From Dryococelus australis (Eukaryota; Arthropoda; Insecta; Phasmatodea; Phasmatidae): DNA of 64,000 bases. How positions within the stretch are numbered: the first letter of the stretch is position 1; each line of letters starts with the position of its first letter. Made by a program: the position numbers and the translations under genes. The notes below the pieces were generated by a model that worked only from the letters and a program-made list of their open reading frames with translations, was not told where the DNA came from and ran no database searches. Shown here piece after piece: positions 34,640 through 47,379 of this stretch. Location: positions 78,803,895 to 78,867,894 of the forward strand of contig CM056995.1 in assembly GCA_029891345.1 (NCBI GenBank), in the 5' to 3' direction.

Positions 34640-36860
34640 TATCTGCTACTTGCACATCTTATTGTGGTTCGATGCATCAGTCTTATTTTTAATGTCTACC
34701 AAGTAAATATGTTTAAAATATCTCAACAAAATTAGGAATAGAATTAGAATTATATCTTTCTATGTTTGTAAGAAATCATTTTTTCTTGAAAGGAACTTTC
34801 CACTAATTCCATGGAACTAGTATAAGTAAAATCTCTAATTGATTTTTGTTGTTTGTGAAACTAATGAAGTGTTTTGGAAGAAAATAACATGTTCCGTAGT
34901 GTTAGAGTTGAAAGAAGTATGATATTAAAAACTAAAAATCTCATTCAGGATCAGGATTTGAAATGCATTAAAATATCATAAGCCTGCTACCATAACCACA
35001 GACTACCAAGCACATCCTGTTAGCTGACAAAAATTTATGTTAATTTGTACGTTTCCTATTACCATTCGTATTTTTTAACTATGCTGCTTGGTGTAGGCTT
35101 TCACGTTGTTGCCCCCCCCCCCCCCCCCCCCAGCAAAAGCGAGAATAATGTCTCAGCAGAATATATTGAACAAATTGTGAAACGTTTTATATCTTATAAG
35201 CACATTTGTGTTTCATTTTTTGTTAATTGACTCAGTAGCATACACATTAATTTAGAAATATTTTTAACAATGAATGTGCTCTTCAGCAAATCCATTTCAG
35301 TTAAAACCTTGTTCCTAAATGCTGATAGATAGAAACATGCTTTGCATTTTTTAGCCTTGCACACAGGCCTCAGAAAATCATCTGACTCTCAACGCCTTGT
35401 GAAAGAGGGACTCGCATACATTGCTGATGAATTCAATCTTGGTTTGCAAAATATTTAAGAGACATAGCCCCCTCTTATAAACTCCTCCCACGAGGAGTTT
35501 GCAGGGCCACAAACTAAATGTTTAAGATTGCCACCCTTAATCTGAAAGGGAATCTGGCTTGTGCCATCCACTAAATCCTACATTATAGCTGATGTGTCGT
35601 AGCTGCAGTGCCACAATGCACAGCTACCATTGGTGCCCGGGTAAGCCCCTTCTCTTTGAGCTTTGCAAAGCGTAGAGTACAAAGGTAATGTGTGTGGTAG
35701 TTAAAGTGTATTCACAAACTACTTGCCCAGGTCCATGAGTAAAATTGTCCAGATAAAACGGGTGACTGCTCTTCCCATGGCTGCTGACACTGCAGTTGTC
35801 ATGGCAACTGTCATGAGAATATATCCAACATCCTGCTCCCGGTGCTTACTATTAAGAAACACAACCATTACTAATGGGCATAGGGCTGCCTTGATACTGA
35901 ACAACTTCTTACCGCTTTTCCCTAATGTACCTTGTTTTGGATGTGGGTTGCAAGGACATACCAAGAAAACATTCACCTCTCCCACTTGTCGAGACAGGAT
36001 GCAGGCATGTTGACCCACACAGTCCTGTGATCTGCACTGCTGATAACATAAAAATATTTTCATGATCCACCCTGAATTCTTCTCCCTAGGCTGCTGTAAC
36101 ATTTCCCCATCCATTTTTTACCATATTTTCAGGTGAAATAAGATCACATAACAGATGAATTTGATTTCAGAGTTTCCAGCAGTAGATGCTTATTCACAAA
36201 ATCATTACCTGCAAAACCTAGATGAAGTGATATGCCCCACCAGACAATCCCCACACACACAAATTCCCATCCTGGACAGAAGGTAACTAAATGACTTATA
36301 GATGGTGGAAGCTTTATGAATAAAGTCGACAATTAACAAGCCACTCCAGCCTTCCTCGACTGTACCACGAGTGTCGACACATGAAGACTAAGACATACAC
36401 ATTAAAACATTGCACCGAACAGTTACTGTACTCTCATGACAACAACGTAAAACTCTATTTCTCTTTTACAAGACAATTGTCATCTTCTAGAACTGTTTCC
36501 CATTTGCCCCTTGGTAATTACCAGCAAAACCAAAATGTAATATAAAGAGGTTAGTTTGCACGGCATTCCTGATTCATCTCTTTACATTTGGGTTTATTTT
36601 CATATAAAACCTAACATTATTGCTTCAGATTCAGCAGTACACAAAGCACTAGATTTCACTAGTCAAATAAGAGCATATTATCCACAGATCAAACATCCTA
36701 GAATTTATTATTCATTTAGTCTAACCATATCCAGTTACGAATTTACAACTTCCCACACCTAATCAAATGCATACTAACAGAGAGAAGCAGGCATAATAAT
36801 TATCAACAAAAAGGCAACTATGCCAAAATTTATTTATTAAAAAAAAAAAAAGAAAAAAAA
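34640..36860. other. Intronic DNA, poly-C run and possible retroelement scrap
   Basis: AT-rich to 35100, then a 20-base poly-C run at 35112-35131. A plus-strand frame at 35723-36013 contains PCFGCGLQGHTKK, which looks like the first part of a CCHC zinc knuckle; its last Cys is not at the usual spacing. It may be a scrap of an LTR-element gag, at low confidence. The remainder shows nothing recognisable. Confidence 0.35.
35112..35131. repeat. 20-base poly-C run
   Basis: An uninterrupted run of 20 C in otherwise AT-rich intronic DNA. Confidence 0.9.
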
Positions 36861-36865
36861 ATTAC

Positions 36866-36994
36866 CTTCTTATCTTTGCTTAAATTCTGCAGTGCTGCAA
36901 TGTAGTTTTTAAAGCCATAATTCCACAACTCTTGCTCCACTTTCCTGTCTAACGCATACTCCAAGTCGAGGATCAACACTTGCTGATAAATGCC
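36866..36994 (-). CDS. Smg7: SMG7 exon
   Basis: A 129-base exon, exactly 43 codons, phase 0 at both ends. Acceptor TTTGGTGTAG lies above 36994 and donor GTAATTTTTT below 36866, just before a long T-rich run (minus strand). It encodes GIYQQVLILDLEYALDRKVE then QELWNYGFKNYIAALQNLSK and DKK. Vertebrate SMG7 has DLYQKMLVTDLEYALDKKVE and QDLWNHAFKNQITTLQGQAK in the same place. It continues without a gap from exon 53037-53124 (ending ...CQKQLQ) and into exon 2880-3001 (NLKRGESQ...). This is helical repeat material of the 14-3-3-like domain. Purifying constraint is evident from the intact frame amid decayed elements. Confidence 0.95.
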
Positions 36995-38460
36995 CTACAC
37001 CAAACACACAATACAACAAAAATTATGAACAATAAAAGTTTGAGCAAAGAGCTCCAAGTGCTCTCACAACACTGTTTCTCATTTGCCTCCTGGTAATGCA
37101 ATTTTCAGCTAACCACAATCTCAAAAAATACTAGTCCATGTATTCAGTAGCTTATAGAGAACAAGACAATTCATGGTGCTCTTTGACTGATTTATGCTTG
37201 ATTTTCTTATACTTTTCTCAAAATTACTCATGAACGATGATACATGAACTTTAAAAATAAATAAAGTAGGTACCAGCAGGCAACATGTTTTTTCCTGCCT
37301 GGCACATGACACCACATCAGGCCATTTTGGTCTACCATACAGATCAAGCGGTTGCATACCTATTATTATATTAATTATTTGAAATATCAACTTTACAATA
37401 AATTAAAAAAACACTGATTTTTAAAAAGAGTAATTTAGAGTGTTGAAATAAATTCACACATACATAAATTAAACCTTTCAACGTTAAATAATATAAGCGT
37501 GAATGAATATACGAAATAGAACTTATGCTACGAAAAATACTTTAGTTTACAGTTTAAGTTAAACATATTAACAGAATATTACTGTTCATTAAGTTACAAC
37601 AATTAAACTATGTACATTTAACAGCAGCCGGATAGACATATTTTTTCTCCTCTGCCCATGTAAAACTTCATTATAAAAATTTACGTTTTATACAAAAGTA
37701 ATACAGTGGAACCAAAAATAATTACAACCGACAATGGAAAGATAAATTACTGCTACAGTGAAATTATAGTTAACCAAAAAAATACTGCAAAATACAATTT
37801 CATGCAGTGTCGTCACACACACACTTCATGGGAACACTGTATTTTACAGCAATGGTATTCCCAAGAAACCTAAATATCTGCCATAAAATAAAATGAAGCA
37901 CTTTTGACAGAGACATTTTTGAGATGGCCACTGTTTACATAACGATTTTAAAATTATAGTAAGTGACAATGACTGATAATTAGGAAAAACAAATTTTTTC
38001 AGTCAGTTATATTTTAATGCACGTTACACCCACAGAAAATATATTACAGATTACAGCTGTCTAAACAATTTAAATGCAAGCACTCATACTTCCCAACTAT
38101 AAGAGGTTTTTATTTGTCCCCCTTCCAAATGTAATGTTGAAGGCTGACAGATATTGTCTGTAGCTGAAACAACTGAAAAGTGTAACATCATCATGCTATA
38201 CCCGTGTTGAGACTGTAATCTCTCTTTTGCTTGTGTATCCTCTCTTGTCCGCTAACTCCCCTCTCCTTCCTGTGCTCGCCATCAGTAATTTTCTCCACCC
38301 ATCTTCCTTTTCCATGAATGTAGCTCCACACGATAACAGGGCAGTAACCAACAGTGCCAACAAAGTTTAAAAGTACTATATCTTTTCTCATTTTGATATT
38401 TCTTTCCCGCTTTTCCACTAGAACCATGTCGCATACACCTGGCCAGCGTAGCAACCTTCA
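36995..38460. other. SMG7 intron sequence without recognised features
   Basis: AT-rich DNA. TACAGTGGAACC near 37702 looks like a lone pogo-type tip, but no partner was found. No coding signal until the LINE-like fragment near 38.5 kb. Confidence 0.5.
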
Positions 38461-38464
38461 GCAC

Positions 38465-38584
38465 TCAACTGCCTGCTATACACAGGTTGCTACGTACACC
38501 ATTCACAAGAACCGGATAATTGATATTACGGAATTAACTTCAACCGTGGGCGCCCCTCAGGGGTCTGTCATCCGTCATATTTTC
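38465..38584 (+). mobile_element. Possible LINE reverse-transcriptase fragment
   Basis: The frame reads YTIHKNRIIDITELTSTVGA then PQGSVI; the [AG]xPQGSV word is motif B of LINE reverse transcriptases. It is cut off where the LTR-like sequence (CTACACACCCATTAG) begins. Too short for family placement; chance similarity cannot be excluded. Confidence 0.35.
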
Positions 38585-39441
38585 TACACACCCATTAGAT
38601 GGCCATCTGTTGCTTTCTAACTGCCACAGCACTGTACCAGTGCCGGCAGAGAGGAACAGAGGAGCCACAACCGCTAGCAACACCATCACCCAGGGAGCAG
38701 CGACAGTCTCGAGTTATTACCTTATCCCACAGTATTGTTAGTGCTGGGATATCTGTAGCTTGAGACCTGCCGCCCATCCCTGTGTGGACGCACATCCAGT
38801 GGCGGCATTGGTGACCCAAACAGCTCTCCGTCTCTGATCAGCCCGCATGCATGGGGGATCAGTGGAAACTTAACAGGGCCTGGTCAGCAAGCCAAAACCA
38901 GACTGACATTATAAACTGTGTTTAGTTTGTTCACGTCAAGGTGTACCTAGCATACTGTAAGCGGAGACTCAATGCCTTATGACCACAGGCATGGCCGTAA
39001 ACGTACGGAACGAAACGCAGCATTCCTTGCCACCAGACAGTTGAGTGCACTTCCTCAACCCACACCGGAGCGAAAGGCGAAACGGGACTACACCACCCAA
39101 CTCAGGCACGAGTCGGTATTGGCTGCTCTGGTAACTATCTTATTTGTATCTCCGTATAAACGAAAGAGTTGTTAACCAGCACTGCTACAGGATTCGGCTG
39201 GGATAACATCCACTTCTGGACAAACAAAGCTCACCTGTGGAATCACCAATTCGGCGTACACCAAACTCACTACGTCTAGATAAAATGCACTACGATCACG
39301 GCACCCAAGAAGCAGTAGTAAAATCGCACTAACCAACATCCCTCGTCTCTCGCAGTCTATTTAATTTAGACCACCCCGCTTTTGGCCTAGCGGACAAAAT
39401 CCTTGACCATCGTGCCTAGTACCCTATCTGGGCACACGTCA
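38585..39441 (+). mobile_element. LTR copy of the PHD-Gypsy lineage, with conserved small ORF
   Basis: Aligns along its length with the LTR of the minus-strand element at 46351-47225: shared CTGATCAGCCCG..GGGGGATCAGTGG near 38840, a frame starting MPYDHRHGRKRTE at 38972 (MPYEKRSGRKRRE in the other), a matching frame end with FGWDN and GV..T words near 39190-39275, and ACCCCGCTTTTGG near 39375. The match stops at CACGTCA (39441), where the other copy passes to its primer binding site, so this marks the LTR end. No internal region follows directly: a solo LTR or the end of an element on its left. Broken; a few breaks. Confidence 0.65.
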
Positions 39442-39479
39442 ACATAAATATATTCATCCTTTCAGTAACAACAATGCTT

Positions 39480-40840
39480 ACCACTGCCCTTCTGGCTAGT
39501 GGTAGATCCCTTCTGGACACCATGACTAGATAGTTGAGTCAAGTGGTTTTCATAGACACTTAGCATTTTTACCTAGCATAATTCGGAAACAGGTCACCCT
39601 CACCTGTAAAACTTAGTTAAACTTCCGTTCAACTCTTAATTGATAAGAGGTAGTACGTACCACCGGGTTTATTCCTCCCACAAATAAATAGGTTTTTATC
39701 AAACTGCCGAATATTATTCTAAGTGTGTTGTTCTATTTCTTAATTAGACATCGGTTCTGTTAAGGGTAAAGCAGGCGAGAGTGTAATATTTACTTAACGT
39801 AAATTTTTTCCGAACCTACGTGCAGGACTGCGCGGGATGCCCGTACATCAAAGACATACACATTAGACACCCACCCATTCTGTATGGCCCTGGCGTATTA
39901 GAATGGTAGAGCGACCACCATTAGGAATTCAACCCCAAAGGTGGCTAATCAAGCAGTCTACGTTAGACTTTGTCCACCACGCTTCTGGTGCCAGAGGAAA
40001 TATCTGCTTAATTCTGGGGGTCCAACCCTTTGTGCAGATACATCCAACAGTTGTAGTTGTCAGTCATGATTTAAGCCAACACTTTTGTGTTCACCGTACT
40101 CCTGGTGTTGGGTACGACAGGAGCACAGGGTACAACAATGTCTGTCAACCCCAGCTTGTGGAAGTATACGTAGCTAGGGACAAACGTCATCTGCTTCAAA
40201 CTTTTCAGGGCTGGTAGTAGTCCTCTTCCTCATGCCCTCCCGTCGGAGTGATAGTCTAAAGAGGGATAAAAAGGTAACTACCGCCTCAAATTACAAACAA
40301 GGTCTTAACTCAAACCCAACTTCACTTAGCAGTCTGATTACATGGGAACAAGCTCAAGCTGCCTGTCGCTTAGAGAAGCTTCCCTTCTCAGCTCCCATAA
40401 TATCCCTATTTGAATTACCCATCAAAACTTCAGAGGATACTCACCCCATTATTAAAGCCTTTCAAAGGGATGAGAAAGACCCACTTGGTATAGCGAACCC
40501 ATGGGTCAGGGGCAATCAACTCAACAGCCCAACTACTAGGGCAACCAGCAGTAACACCAGCAGTCAACCCATCAGTGCACCAGGTCTTGTGCCAGTACCA
40601 GCCAGCCACCACCAGTGCTACTGCAGGGTCAGCAAGCTCCACAGGTCATCAGTCGCCCAGGTATAAAGGTGAAAGCAAGTCCAATCAGACAAAAGGTCGT
40701 ACTCGCCATCCCTGATTTCGTTCCGAGTGGAAACTCAATCGACCAGTTCTCCATACTGGCAAGGCACCAGTATGCCATTAAATGTGGCCAAATCAAAGTA
40801 ACCCGGTGCATCTGTCCTCACACCAAATAAAAACAGCCCG
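39480..40840 (+). mobile_element. Second LTR-type module with small ORFs
   Basis: Starts with GATCCCTTCTGGACACC near 39507 (the motif of 15.09 kb and, inverted, 55.8 kb), then an AT-rich stretch, then GTGCAGGACTGCGCGGGATG near 39830. The following segment has ACATACACATTAGAC as in the 47.2-kb LTR, and two frames: 39903-40217 and 40232-40666 (starting MPSRRSDSLKRDKK). A word like IPDFVPSG near 40710 matches the conserved frame end of the other copies. No primer binding site or gag is recognised after it. Broken; several breaks. Confidence 0.5.
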
Positions 40841-41089
40841 ACCATGACGATCCGCCGATAATCAAAGGACGTTACGCTTCAGCACAAAGGAATAAATAAG
40901 CCTGAAACTACAATAGGAAAAGTACCAATGGTGCCACGACATGACCCTGAAGTGCTTATGGCCTATTGCACGATGAAACAATCTTCGTGCTGGTGGTCTG
41001 CTGAGGTTGACCCAAGCCTTCTCAATGGGTACATGTACCCTCCTGTTCCCACTGCATCCAACATCGACTCATAGTGTAGGCAGAAAGGT

Positions 41090-41400
41090 TAAAATGGTAA
41101 GTAATGCACTAAAACGTACAACCTGCTTCTTGGAGGCTCACAATGCGGCCTCTATCAAACTCATCCAACTGGGCAAAGGCTTGTCGAATGCACCGTTAGA
41201 GCATGCCGTGTGTCCACTTAACTTTTCTCTGTAGCTCTCACTACTATGAACCTTATTCGGTGTCTTACAGCTATGACTCTTGGAGGGACTCTAGTGATAC
41301 AACCTCGCAAGCAAACCAACCACACTAATTACAAATGGGACACATGTCAGACTATGACGATACTGTGTGGCAACCTTTGTTGCCACACAGAGTTTTATTG
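41090..41400 (+). repeat. Repeat shared with 58690-58955
   Basis: Shared words in the same order at both places: GGCAAAGGCTTGTCGAATGC/AACAAAGGCTTATCAAATGC, GTCTTACAG, CGCAAGCAAAC and AAATGGGACACATG. By eye about 70% identical over 260 bases. It contains a perfect 12-bp hairpin at 41363-41390 (CTGTGTGGCAAC, 4-base loop) that the other copy lacks. Identity unknown; it lies near LTR-element ends in both places. Confidence 0.7.
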
Positions 41401-41529
41401 TATTTTTTTTAACCATATCAGATGATGAAGTAGAAGAATGTGAGACTAAAGTGTCGAAACAAAGCATGGACTTTAGAAATTTGAAGACTCATGCCTGTGT
41501 GTGTGTGTGTATTTCAAGGAACCGAAATC

Positions 41530-42330
41530 ACAAGCCAAGAAACCACCCCAATCGTGCGGAAAATGGAGACTGAGATTTTCGCACAATGGGGATATCCGAA
41601 GGCCATACATAGTTTACGAGCCATCAATGGCATACTGCCTGTCAGGAGTGAGTTGTAGAAACCTGGACTATGCCCCCCCTTTTTTTTTCATCCACAAGCC
41701 AACCCCACTGAATGAAGGAACCATGAAATGCCTCCGTATCAGTGCAGGTAACGATCACAAATATTTAGGATAAACACATCCCTACCATACGATTTGCCTT
41801 TCAACGCCAAGGGAACGAAGCCGTCGACACTAGTCCGAGCGTCCTACTCCTGGGACCAACATTACGCTGACCAGGCGACAAAGCAGGAAAGCGAGCCTAC
41901 CGACATGCTTCAACCCAAGGAAATCCGGCTAGCAGCCTTGGCCTGCACCACAAACGGCCAGAAGGCCCAAAATGCCTACATTCTCAAGAAATACCCCCAA
42001 CGGAAAACTGGGGTAAGAGAATTTATCCTACGGAAAGCCATCCTTCTGCAAAGGCACCCTCTCAGCAAAGATAGCAACCAATTCAGCGTTGACCTTGCTG
42101 ACAAGTGGGAGGGTCCGTACCGTATAGTTGGCAAGCGAGAAGTGTACTGGGCCGAAGATATACGAGGACGAATACGGAAGGTCGCCCAAGGTCATATACG
42201 ACCCCACCCAAGGAATTTGTCGACACTTGGGGACGGCGACGAAGAAATACCTTGCCAGTCCGAAGATGAAGACGAGCCCCCAACCAAGAGGGTTGTGCCC
42301 GATACAGGACTGTGACCTGAGCCGACGACG
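41530..42330 (+). mobile_element. Gypsy integrase C-terminal piece (fossil)
   Basis: Plus-strand relic with the second half of integrase and its tail: HKPTPLNEG near 41694, EIRLAALACTTNGQKAQNAY near 41918-41977, FSVDLADKWEGPYRIVGKRE near 42080-42145, then an acidic end. It matches the integrase tail of the 15-21.7 kb element (VRLAALVRTTRAQTAQVQYI). It faces, tail to tail, the minus-strand element that begins at 42420. Broken, a few breaks. Confidence 0.75.
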
Positions 42331-42419
42331 CTCACTACATTGCCCTATGGAAGCCAGAGGTAGAACGACGACAAGGTGCATTCTCTATCAGATCAATGCC
42401 CTCTATGTCACGCAGCTAT

Positions 42420-45400
42420 GCTGAGAAAATCTCAGTCACCATTTTCCACACGATTGAGGTGGTTCTTGGCTGGGTAGAGGAAATGCCTCTACCCATCTTG
42501 AAGATTAATCTGTTATCACGAGCAGGTTGTAGTTCCCTTTTGTGCTACATGGATACGGGCCCATCACATTGGCGATGATGTGGGTCCAGGCCATCTTGGG
42601 TCTCCGTGGTTTTGCAGTGGGAAGGGATACAAGAGTATGCTTTACTGCGGCAGCACGTAACGCAGTTGCTGACGTACTGCCGGACATCGCAGCTTATTCT
42701 GTCCAAATTATAACGGGTTTCAATATCAAGCAGGGTTTCCCTAGCACTCGAGTGACCAGCTTGGGGGTGGTCGTATTGGTGCTGGCATATATCGGCGCGT
42801 AGTTGTGATGGAACCCAGATTTTCCAAGGCATATTTAGCTGTCCACTACTTATCCACACAAAGTCATCCCACAGTTCAGTTCAAATTGTTGGGACTGTTC
42901 CCGTAGTAGGCGTCGGATGTCGGGGTCATCCTGGTGGCTTAAGGTTATTTGTTAGCAGGTTATTTGCAGTTGAAGAAGAGTGATTTGCTATTCTGAACTT
43001 CTGTTGCCCTGGGGGGGGGGGGGGGGGGGGGGGGATATTTTCTCCTCCTCTTCTTCCTCAGCTTTCTTTTCCAATGTCTGGAATCGAGACTGGCATCCGG
43101 CAGGTCGTTATCCTTTCCTGGGCAATACTGTACATCAAAGTCGAATTCAGTACGGAACATGTCCCACCGGCCGAGCTTGGCCTTCGAATTCCGGGACTCG
43201 TGTAGCCATTGTAGGGCTTTAGAGTCGGTCCGTAGAATGACGTGTTGCCCCTCGAGATAATACCTGTATTTCATCATGGCCCAGATAACGGCCAGACACT
43301 CCTGCTCATAGATGTGGTAGCGCTGCTCTGTTTCGTTAAGCAGGTAGATGCATACGCTATCAAATGTGGATGTCTTTCTTCATCTTGCTGGTACAGCACT
43401 GTGCCAGGCCGTTCTGACGTGTCCGTTTGCAGTATTAAGGGTTTGTATCTTTGGGGTCAAAGAAGTTGGTGGATTTTCTTGAAACTGTTCTTCAAGTCAG
43501 AAAATGATTGTAGTCGTTCCGGACCCCATCGCCAACGTGAGCCTTTCTCAAAGAGTGGATGTAGTGGTGCCATATATGTTGCAAATATTTGGAACAAAGT
43601 CTCATAGCCAATTACACAGACCCAGGTACCGTCGTAGTTGTCGCTTATTTGAAGGATCTTCAGCTTCTTCAATTGCTCGTATAGAACTGGGTTGCGCGAT
43701 GTTTCCCTTCGGTGATATGACGTGTACCAGATAATCTATTGAGGACTTCCCGAGAAAGCTTTTCGACAGCTTGCAAGTTATCCCGTGTAATAAGAGTCAT
43801 TCCAACACTCTTTGCAGATGGCCTAGGTGCTCCCTCCAGCTGTTGGAATATATTATTACATCGTCGAGATAAGCGAAGCAGAACTCACCGATGTAAACTG
43901 TTAATACTTCAGCAGACATTAATTGTTAAAATGTTGCTGGGGCGTTTTTCAAGCCAAATGGCATGACTCGAAATTGAAGAGTTTCGCCCTCGGGTGTTGT
44001 AAAGGCCGTATATTAGCGACTGTCAGGATGGACCGCAATCTGCCAATATCCAGACTCCATTTCGAGAGTACTGAATATTTTGGCATTGCCATTGTCTGAT
44101 AGTGTATGAGACAAGTCTATAGCTGGAGGAGCAATTAGGTGGGTTACTTCATTTAGCGACTTGTAATTTATGCAATAATGCAATTTCAGTATTTCTTAGG
44201 CACGAGGACCATGTGTGAGTTATATGGGGAATTCGATGACTCCACAATCCCCTGGTCCTTCATGTCATTGACCTGCTTCATGATGAGGTTATGGCGGCGG
44301 GCTGACACACTGTATGGACAGTTGTAGACTGGTAAGTCAGTTGTAGGCCACATGTATGGCACGTGTCTGTCGTAGCAGTCCTCCTCGTCCAAAAGCACGA
44401 GCATACTCATCTAGAATGGATTTAAATTGGTAGAATTCTGGTTCGTCGAGTTCATGGTTAGTGGTCATAGGGTCGATGGGCATTGGCAGGATGTTGTCTG
44501 GGTTTTGATCAAAGTTCACAATAATCCGGTGGGTTTCTCCCAGATAGGCTCTACATTGTCCACGATCTAGAATGCATTGATTGCGGATAAGCCACGGGCA
44601 CCCTGGTATTACAGATGCGGACATGGTTGGCGACACAATAAATTCTGTCAGTGTAGCAATACTTCGAATTTTTATGTTCACAATAATCTGGCCGGTTACA
44701 TCCAGGGTGGATTCTGGTTGCACCATTCATACTATTTTTGTTTGCTATCTTATTTCGGTGAGCTGGTTTGGTGTCAACAGATTAATTCTGATAAAATTTC
44801 CGGTGGCTGCCAAGTCAAGTGAGGTGAGTACCCGGTCATTAATTACCTCCACCTCTATATGTGGGGCTATGGGAATTGGTACTTCCTCACTTAAGCCCTG
44901 GAGGATGGGCCCTTGTACACCGGGGGTGGTGGCCCGCTTTGTACCCCGGCATCGGCGTTTCCCGGCCTGGTTCCGGGAGTTGGGTTTCCAGCTGGTCCGG
45001 TTTGGATATTTGATAGCATTTTGTCAACTCTGGTGGAACGGCAGCCCCCTCTGGTTTCTGAGGACAGTCCTTGTTCCAGTGGTTCTCTTAACAAGAACCA
45101 GCATTTGGGTACGAATGCCATGCGAGGGGTAGAGGTTGGTGCGCCTTAAAGGGATGCAACCGATGGTACTCGTATCTCAGGGACCTTGGTGGATACTGGA
45201 TTTTTGGGACTCACCTGTCCTGCAAAGTTTTGCTCAGCTTCTCGGGCTCGATCAACTAATTCATCCAAGGTGGTGGGCCTAGCTATCAGGAGTACGTTCT
45301 TGAGATTTGGCAGTAACATTTGATCGATGGAATGAACGATGGTAGCTTCATCGACTCCGGGGAACATACGTCGAAACATTTGTGCCTTTATTTCTGCTTC

Positions 45401-47225
45401 GAGTTCCTGGGCCTGGCTATAAAACTGCATCGTTTGTCTATCCAACACCTTCTTCCGATGAATTCTGCCGCTATCCGGTTACTGAATCGCTTCCAGTTCG
45501 TTAAGAATTCTCCGTATCTTTCCCACCATGTGAGGGCGAGGCCCTTCAATTGCATTTGGGCCCTATCGACCCATTGTTTCAGTGGCAGGTCCGTTTCTTT
45601 GAATTCTTTTTCGCATTCCTACGTCCACACAAAGATCCAGTAGGCTGCTACTGGATCTTCGTGTAGACGATCTGCAATGTCGGTTCACTGAATGTTCTCG
45701 TCTCTATCGGTTGCTGGATGGCCAGGTGGTGTTCCGGGTTGTGTGTGTGTGTGTATGTATGTAAGTATGTATATCCGGAATGGCTTGGAACTGCGGGAAT
45801 GAGAGATGTGCTTTCTTCGGCATCTCTCGCACAGGCAGGCCATCCCGGGCTTAGATACGTGTTCGTCGGGCCACCTAATACATAGGTGGTGATAGGGTTC
45901 ACTGCACGTCATGCATTTGATGTGGTTTATGCCTTGGCCGGGAAACATAATTTAATTGCAGAAACTTGTGTGTTGTTGGCGGCAAGCGGTACAGCAGTAC
46001 TGTGATCCATCTGTGTCCCGAGCCTCTTCACGCCAGCCTATGCAGGCATAATGAAAGAGTTTACTGTGCAGTAGGTGCATTCTATTCTTGGTGTGCCATG
46101 GCCTGGACAGTCGGGATGGCTACACTGTACGTCGGATACGTCATGCGCGTCGTTGAGGTTTTCGACGGTACCGGCATTGACCTCCGAGTCTGACAAGGTA
46201 GCGGTTAAGGACACCACAGGGTGTTTTGGGGACTCCCCAAAGTCCGCATGACTGATAGTTTCAACCATTAGTTCTCGGGTTATAGTTGTTCTAGTTCGTG
46301 CTTTTTACTGCGCACATCTGACACCCCATGTTGGGTGCCAGAAAATCTCTTGACACGTGCCCGATTAGACTGACTTGGCACGTTGGTAGAGGATTTTGTC
46401 TGCTAGTCCAAAAGCGGGGTAGTTTGGTTTAGATAGTAGGCGTGAGGCGAGGGGTGTTGGTTAGCACTTACTTATTCAAGCTTCCTGGGCGTTGTAGTCG
46501 GGGTACGTTTCATCTAGACGTGGCAAGTTCTGCCTACACCGGATCGGAGGTTCCACAGTTGCGCTTCGTTGGTTCCAAAATTGAGGTTGTCCCAACCAAA
46601 TTGCACTTCGGTACCAGTCAGAAACCCTTTTACCACAGGGTGACACGTAGGATGTATGCGGATACAAGATGGGAAATCAATTACCAGAACAGGAGCAGGC
46701 ACAACTGCCTGACATCTAAGTTTGGCAGAGCAATTCCGTTTCACCTGCCTCTCCTGCGTAGGACGTGGTAGTGCGATCCACGGTTTGAGAGCAGTGTGAG
46801 CCAGGTATTGTTCCCTACGTTTTCTACCACTTCTCTTCTCATAAGGCATAGGATAAACAGTTCGACAGCCTACGTGATGCACTTAGACAGGAACGTTTGA
46901 TAGTGTAGCCCAATAGTGACTTGCTGGCACAAACTCGATAAGAGTCCCCACTGATCCCCCACAGTATACGGGCTGATCAGGGATGTGGTGCCGTGTGGAT
47001 GGCCAAGCCTCTACTGGTTGTGTGTTTCCACTGGATTGAATGGCAAAACTTAAGGTCACGGTCACTGCGCACTGAAATAGTGTGAATGGTGAGAAATAAC
47101 TGGTGTGAAGGTGTTTCTAATGGTTGTGGCATCGCTGTTTCTCCCCCACGAGCTCTGACTCAGTGCTAATGTGCGACAGGGAAGAAAGAGGTAGCCGTCT
47201 AATATGTATGTCTTCTGACATGCAG
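42420..47225 (-). mobile_element. Gypsy LTR retrotransposon fossil with LTR ORF and PHD-finger gag
   Basis: Parts in minus-strand order: LTR about 47225-46351 (frame starting MPYEKRSGRKRREQ at 46849); primer-binding-like TGGCACCCAACATGGGG at 46340; gag with CSHPDCPGHGTPRIECTYC (about 46120) and a second finger KCMTCSEPYHHLCIRW with CLCERC (45948-45800), both PHD-like; a capsid-like part (PTTLDELVDRAREAEQNF, about 45235-45290); a protease-region frame (44726-44337); reverse transcriptase (SNSPYNSHMVLVPKK, 44230-44186); RNase H (MMKYRYYLEGQHVILRTDSK, 43277); a zinc-binding region (42800-42600); and the integrase start (MAWTHIIANVMGPYPC, near 42590). The 3' LTR was not found. Broken, roughly ten breaks; old. 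A poly-G run lies inside. Confidence 0.8.
43011..43034. repeat. 24-base poly-G run
   Basis: 24 G in a row inside the Gypsy fossil, in the linker between RNase H and integrase, where the sister element has short Ser/Pro repeats (about 19085-19110). Confidence 0.9.
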
Positions 47226-47379
47226 ACACCTGAAAGGGTTCCACAGTCATGCTAACTCGGTTTAAACAAATCTTCTGGTTCCTGTTGGCAGTGCATGGCG
47301 TATTCTATCTCCAACTGTTAATTCAAACAAATATCCTCAAAATGAACAACAGAAAGGTAGAGAACAATGAGCTTTTATT

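Noticed and set aside
37702-37843. TACAGTGGAACC ... GGGAACACTGTA as a 140-bp MITE
   Set aside because: Only the outer five bases of the two ends match inversely, which is too little.
39441-39540. Continuation of the LINE fragment after the LTR (a frame resembling NIxIxI..LLASGRSLL)
   Set aside because: The CCCTTCTGGACACCATGACTA stretch aligns better with the promoter module at 15.09 kb, so a LINE reading is not needed.
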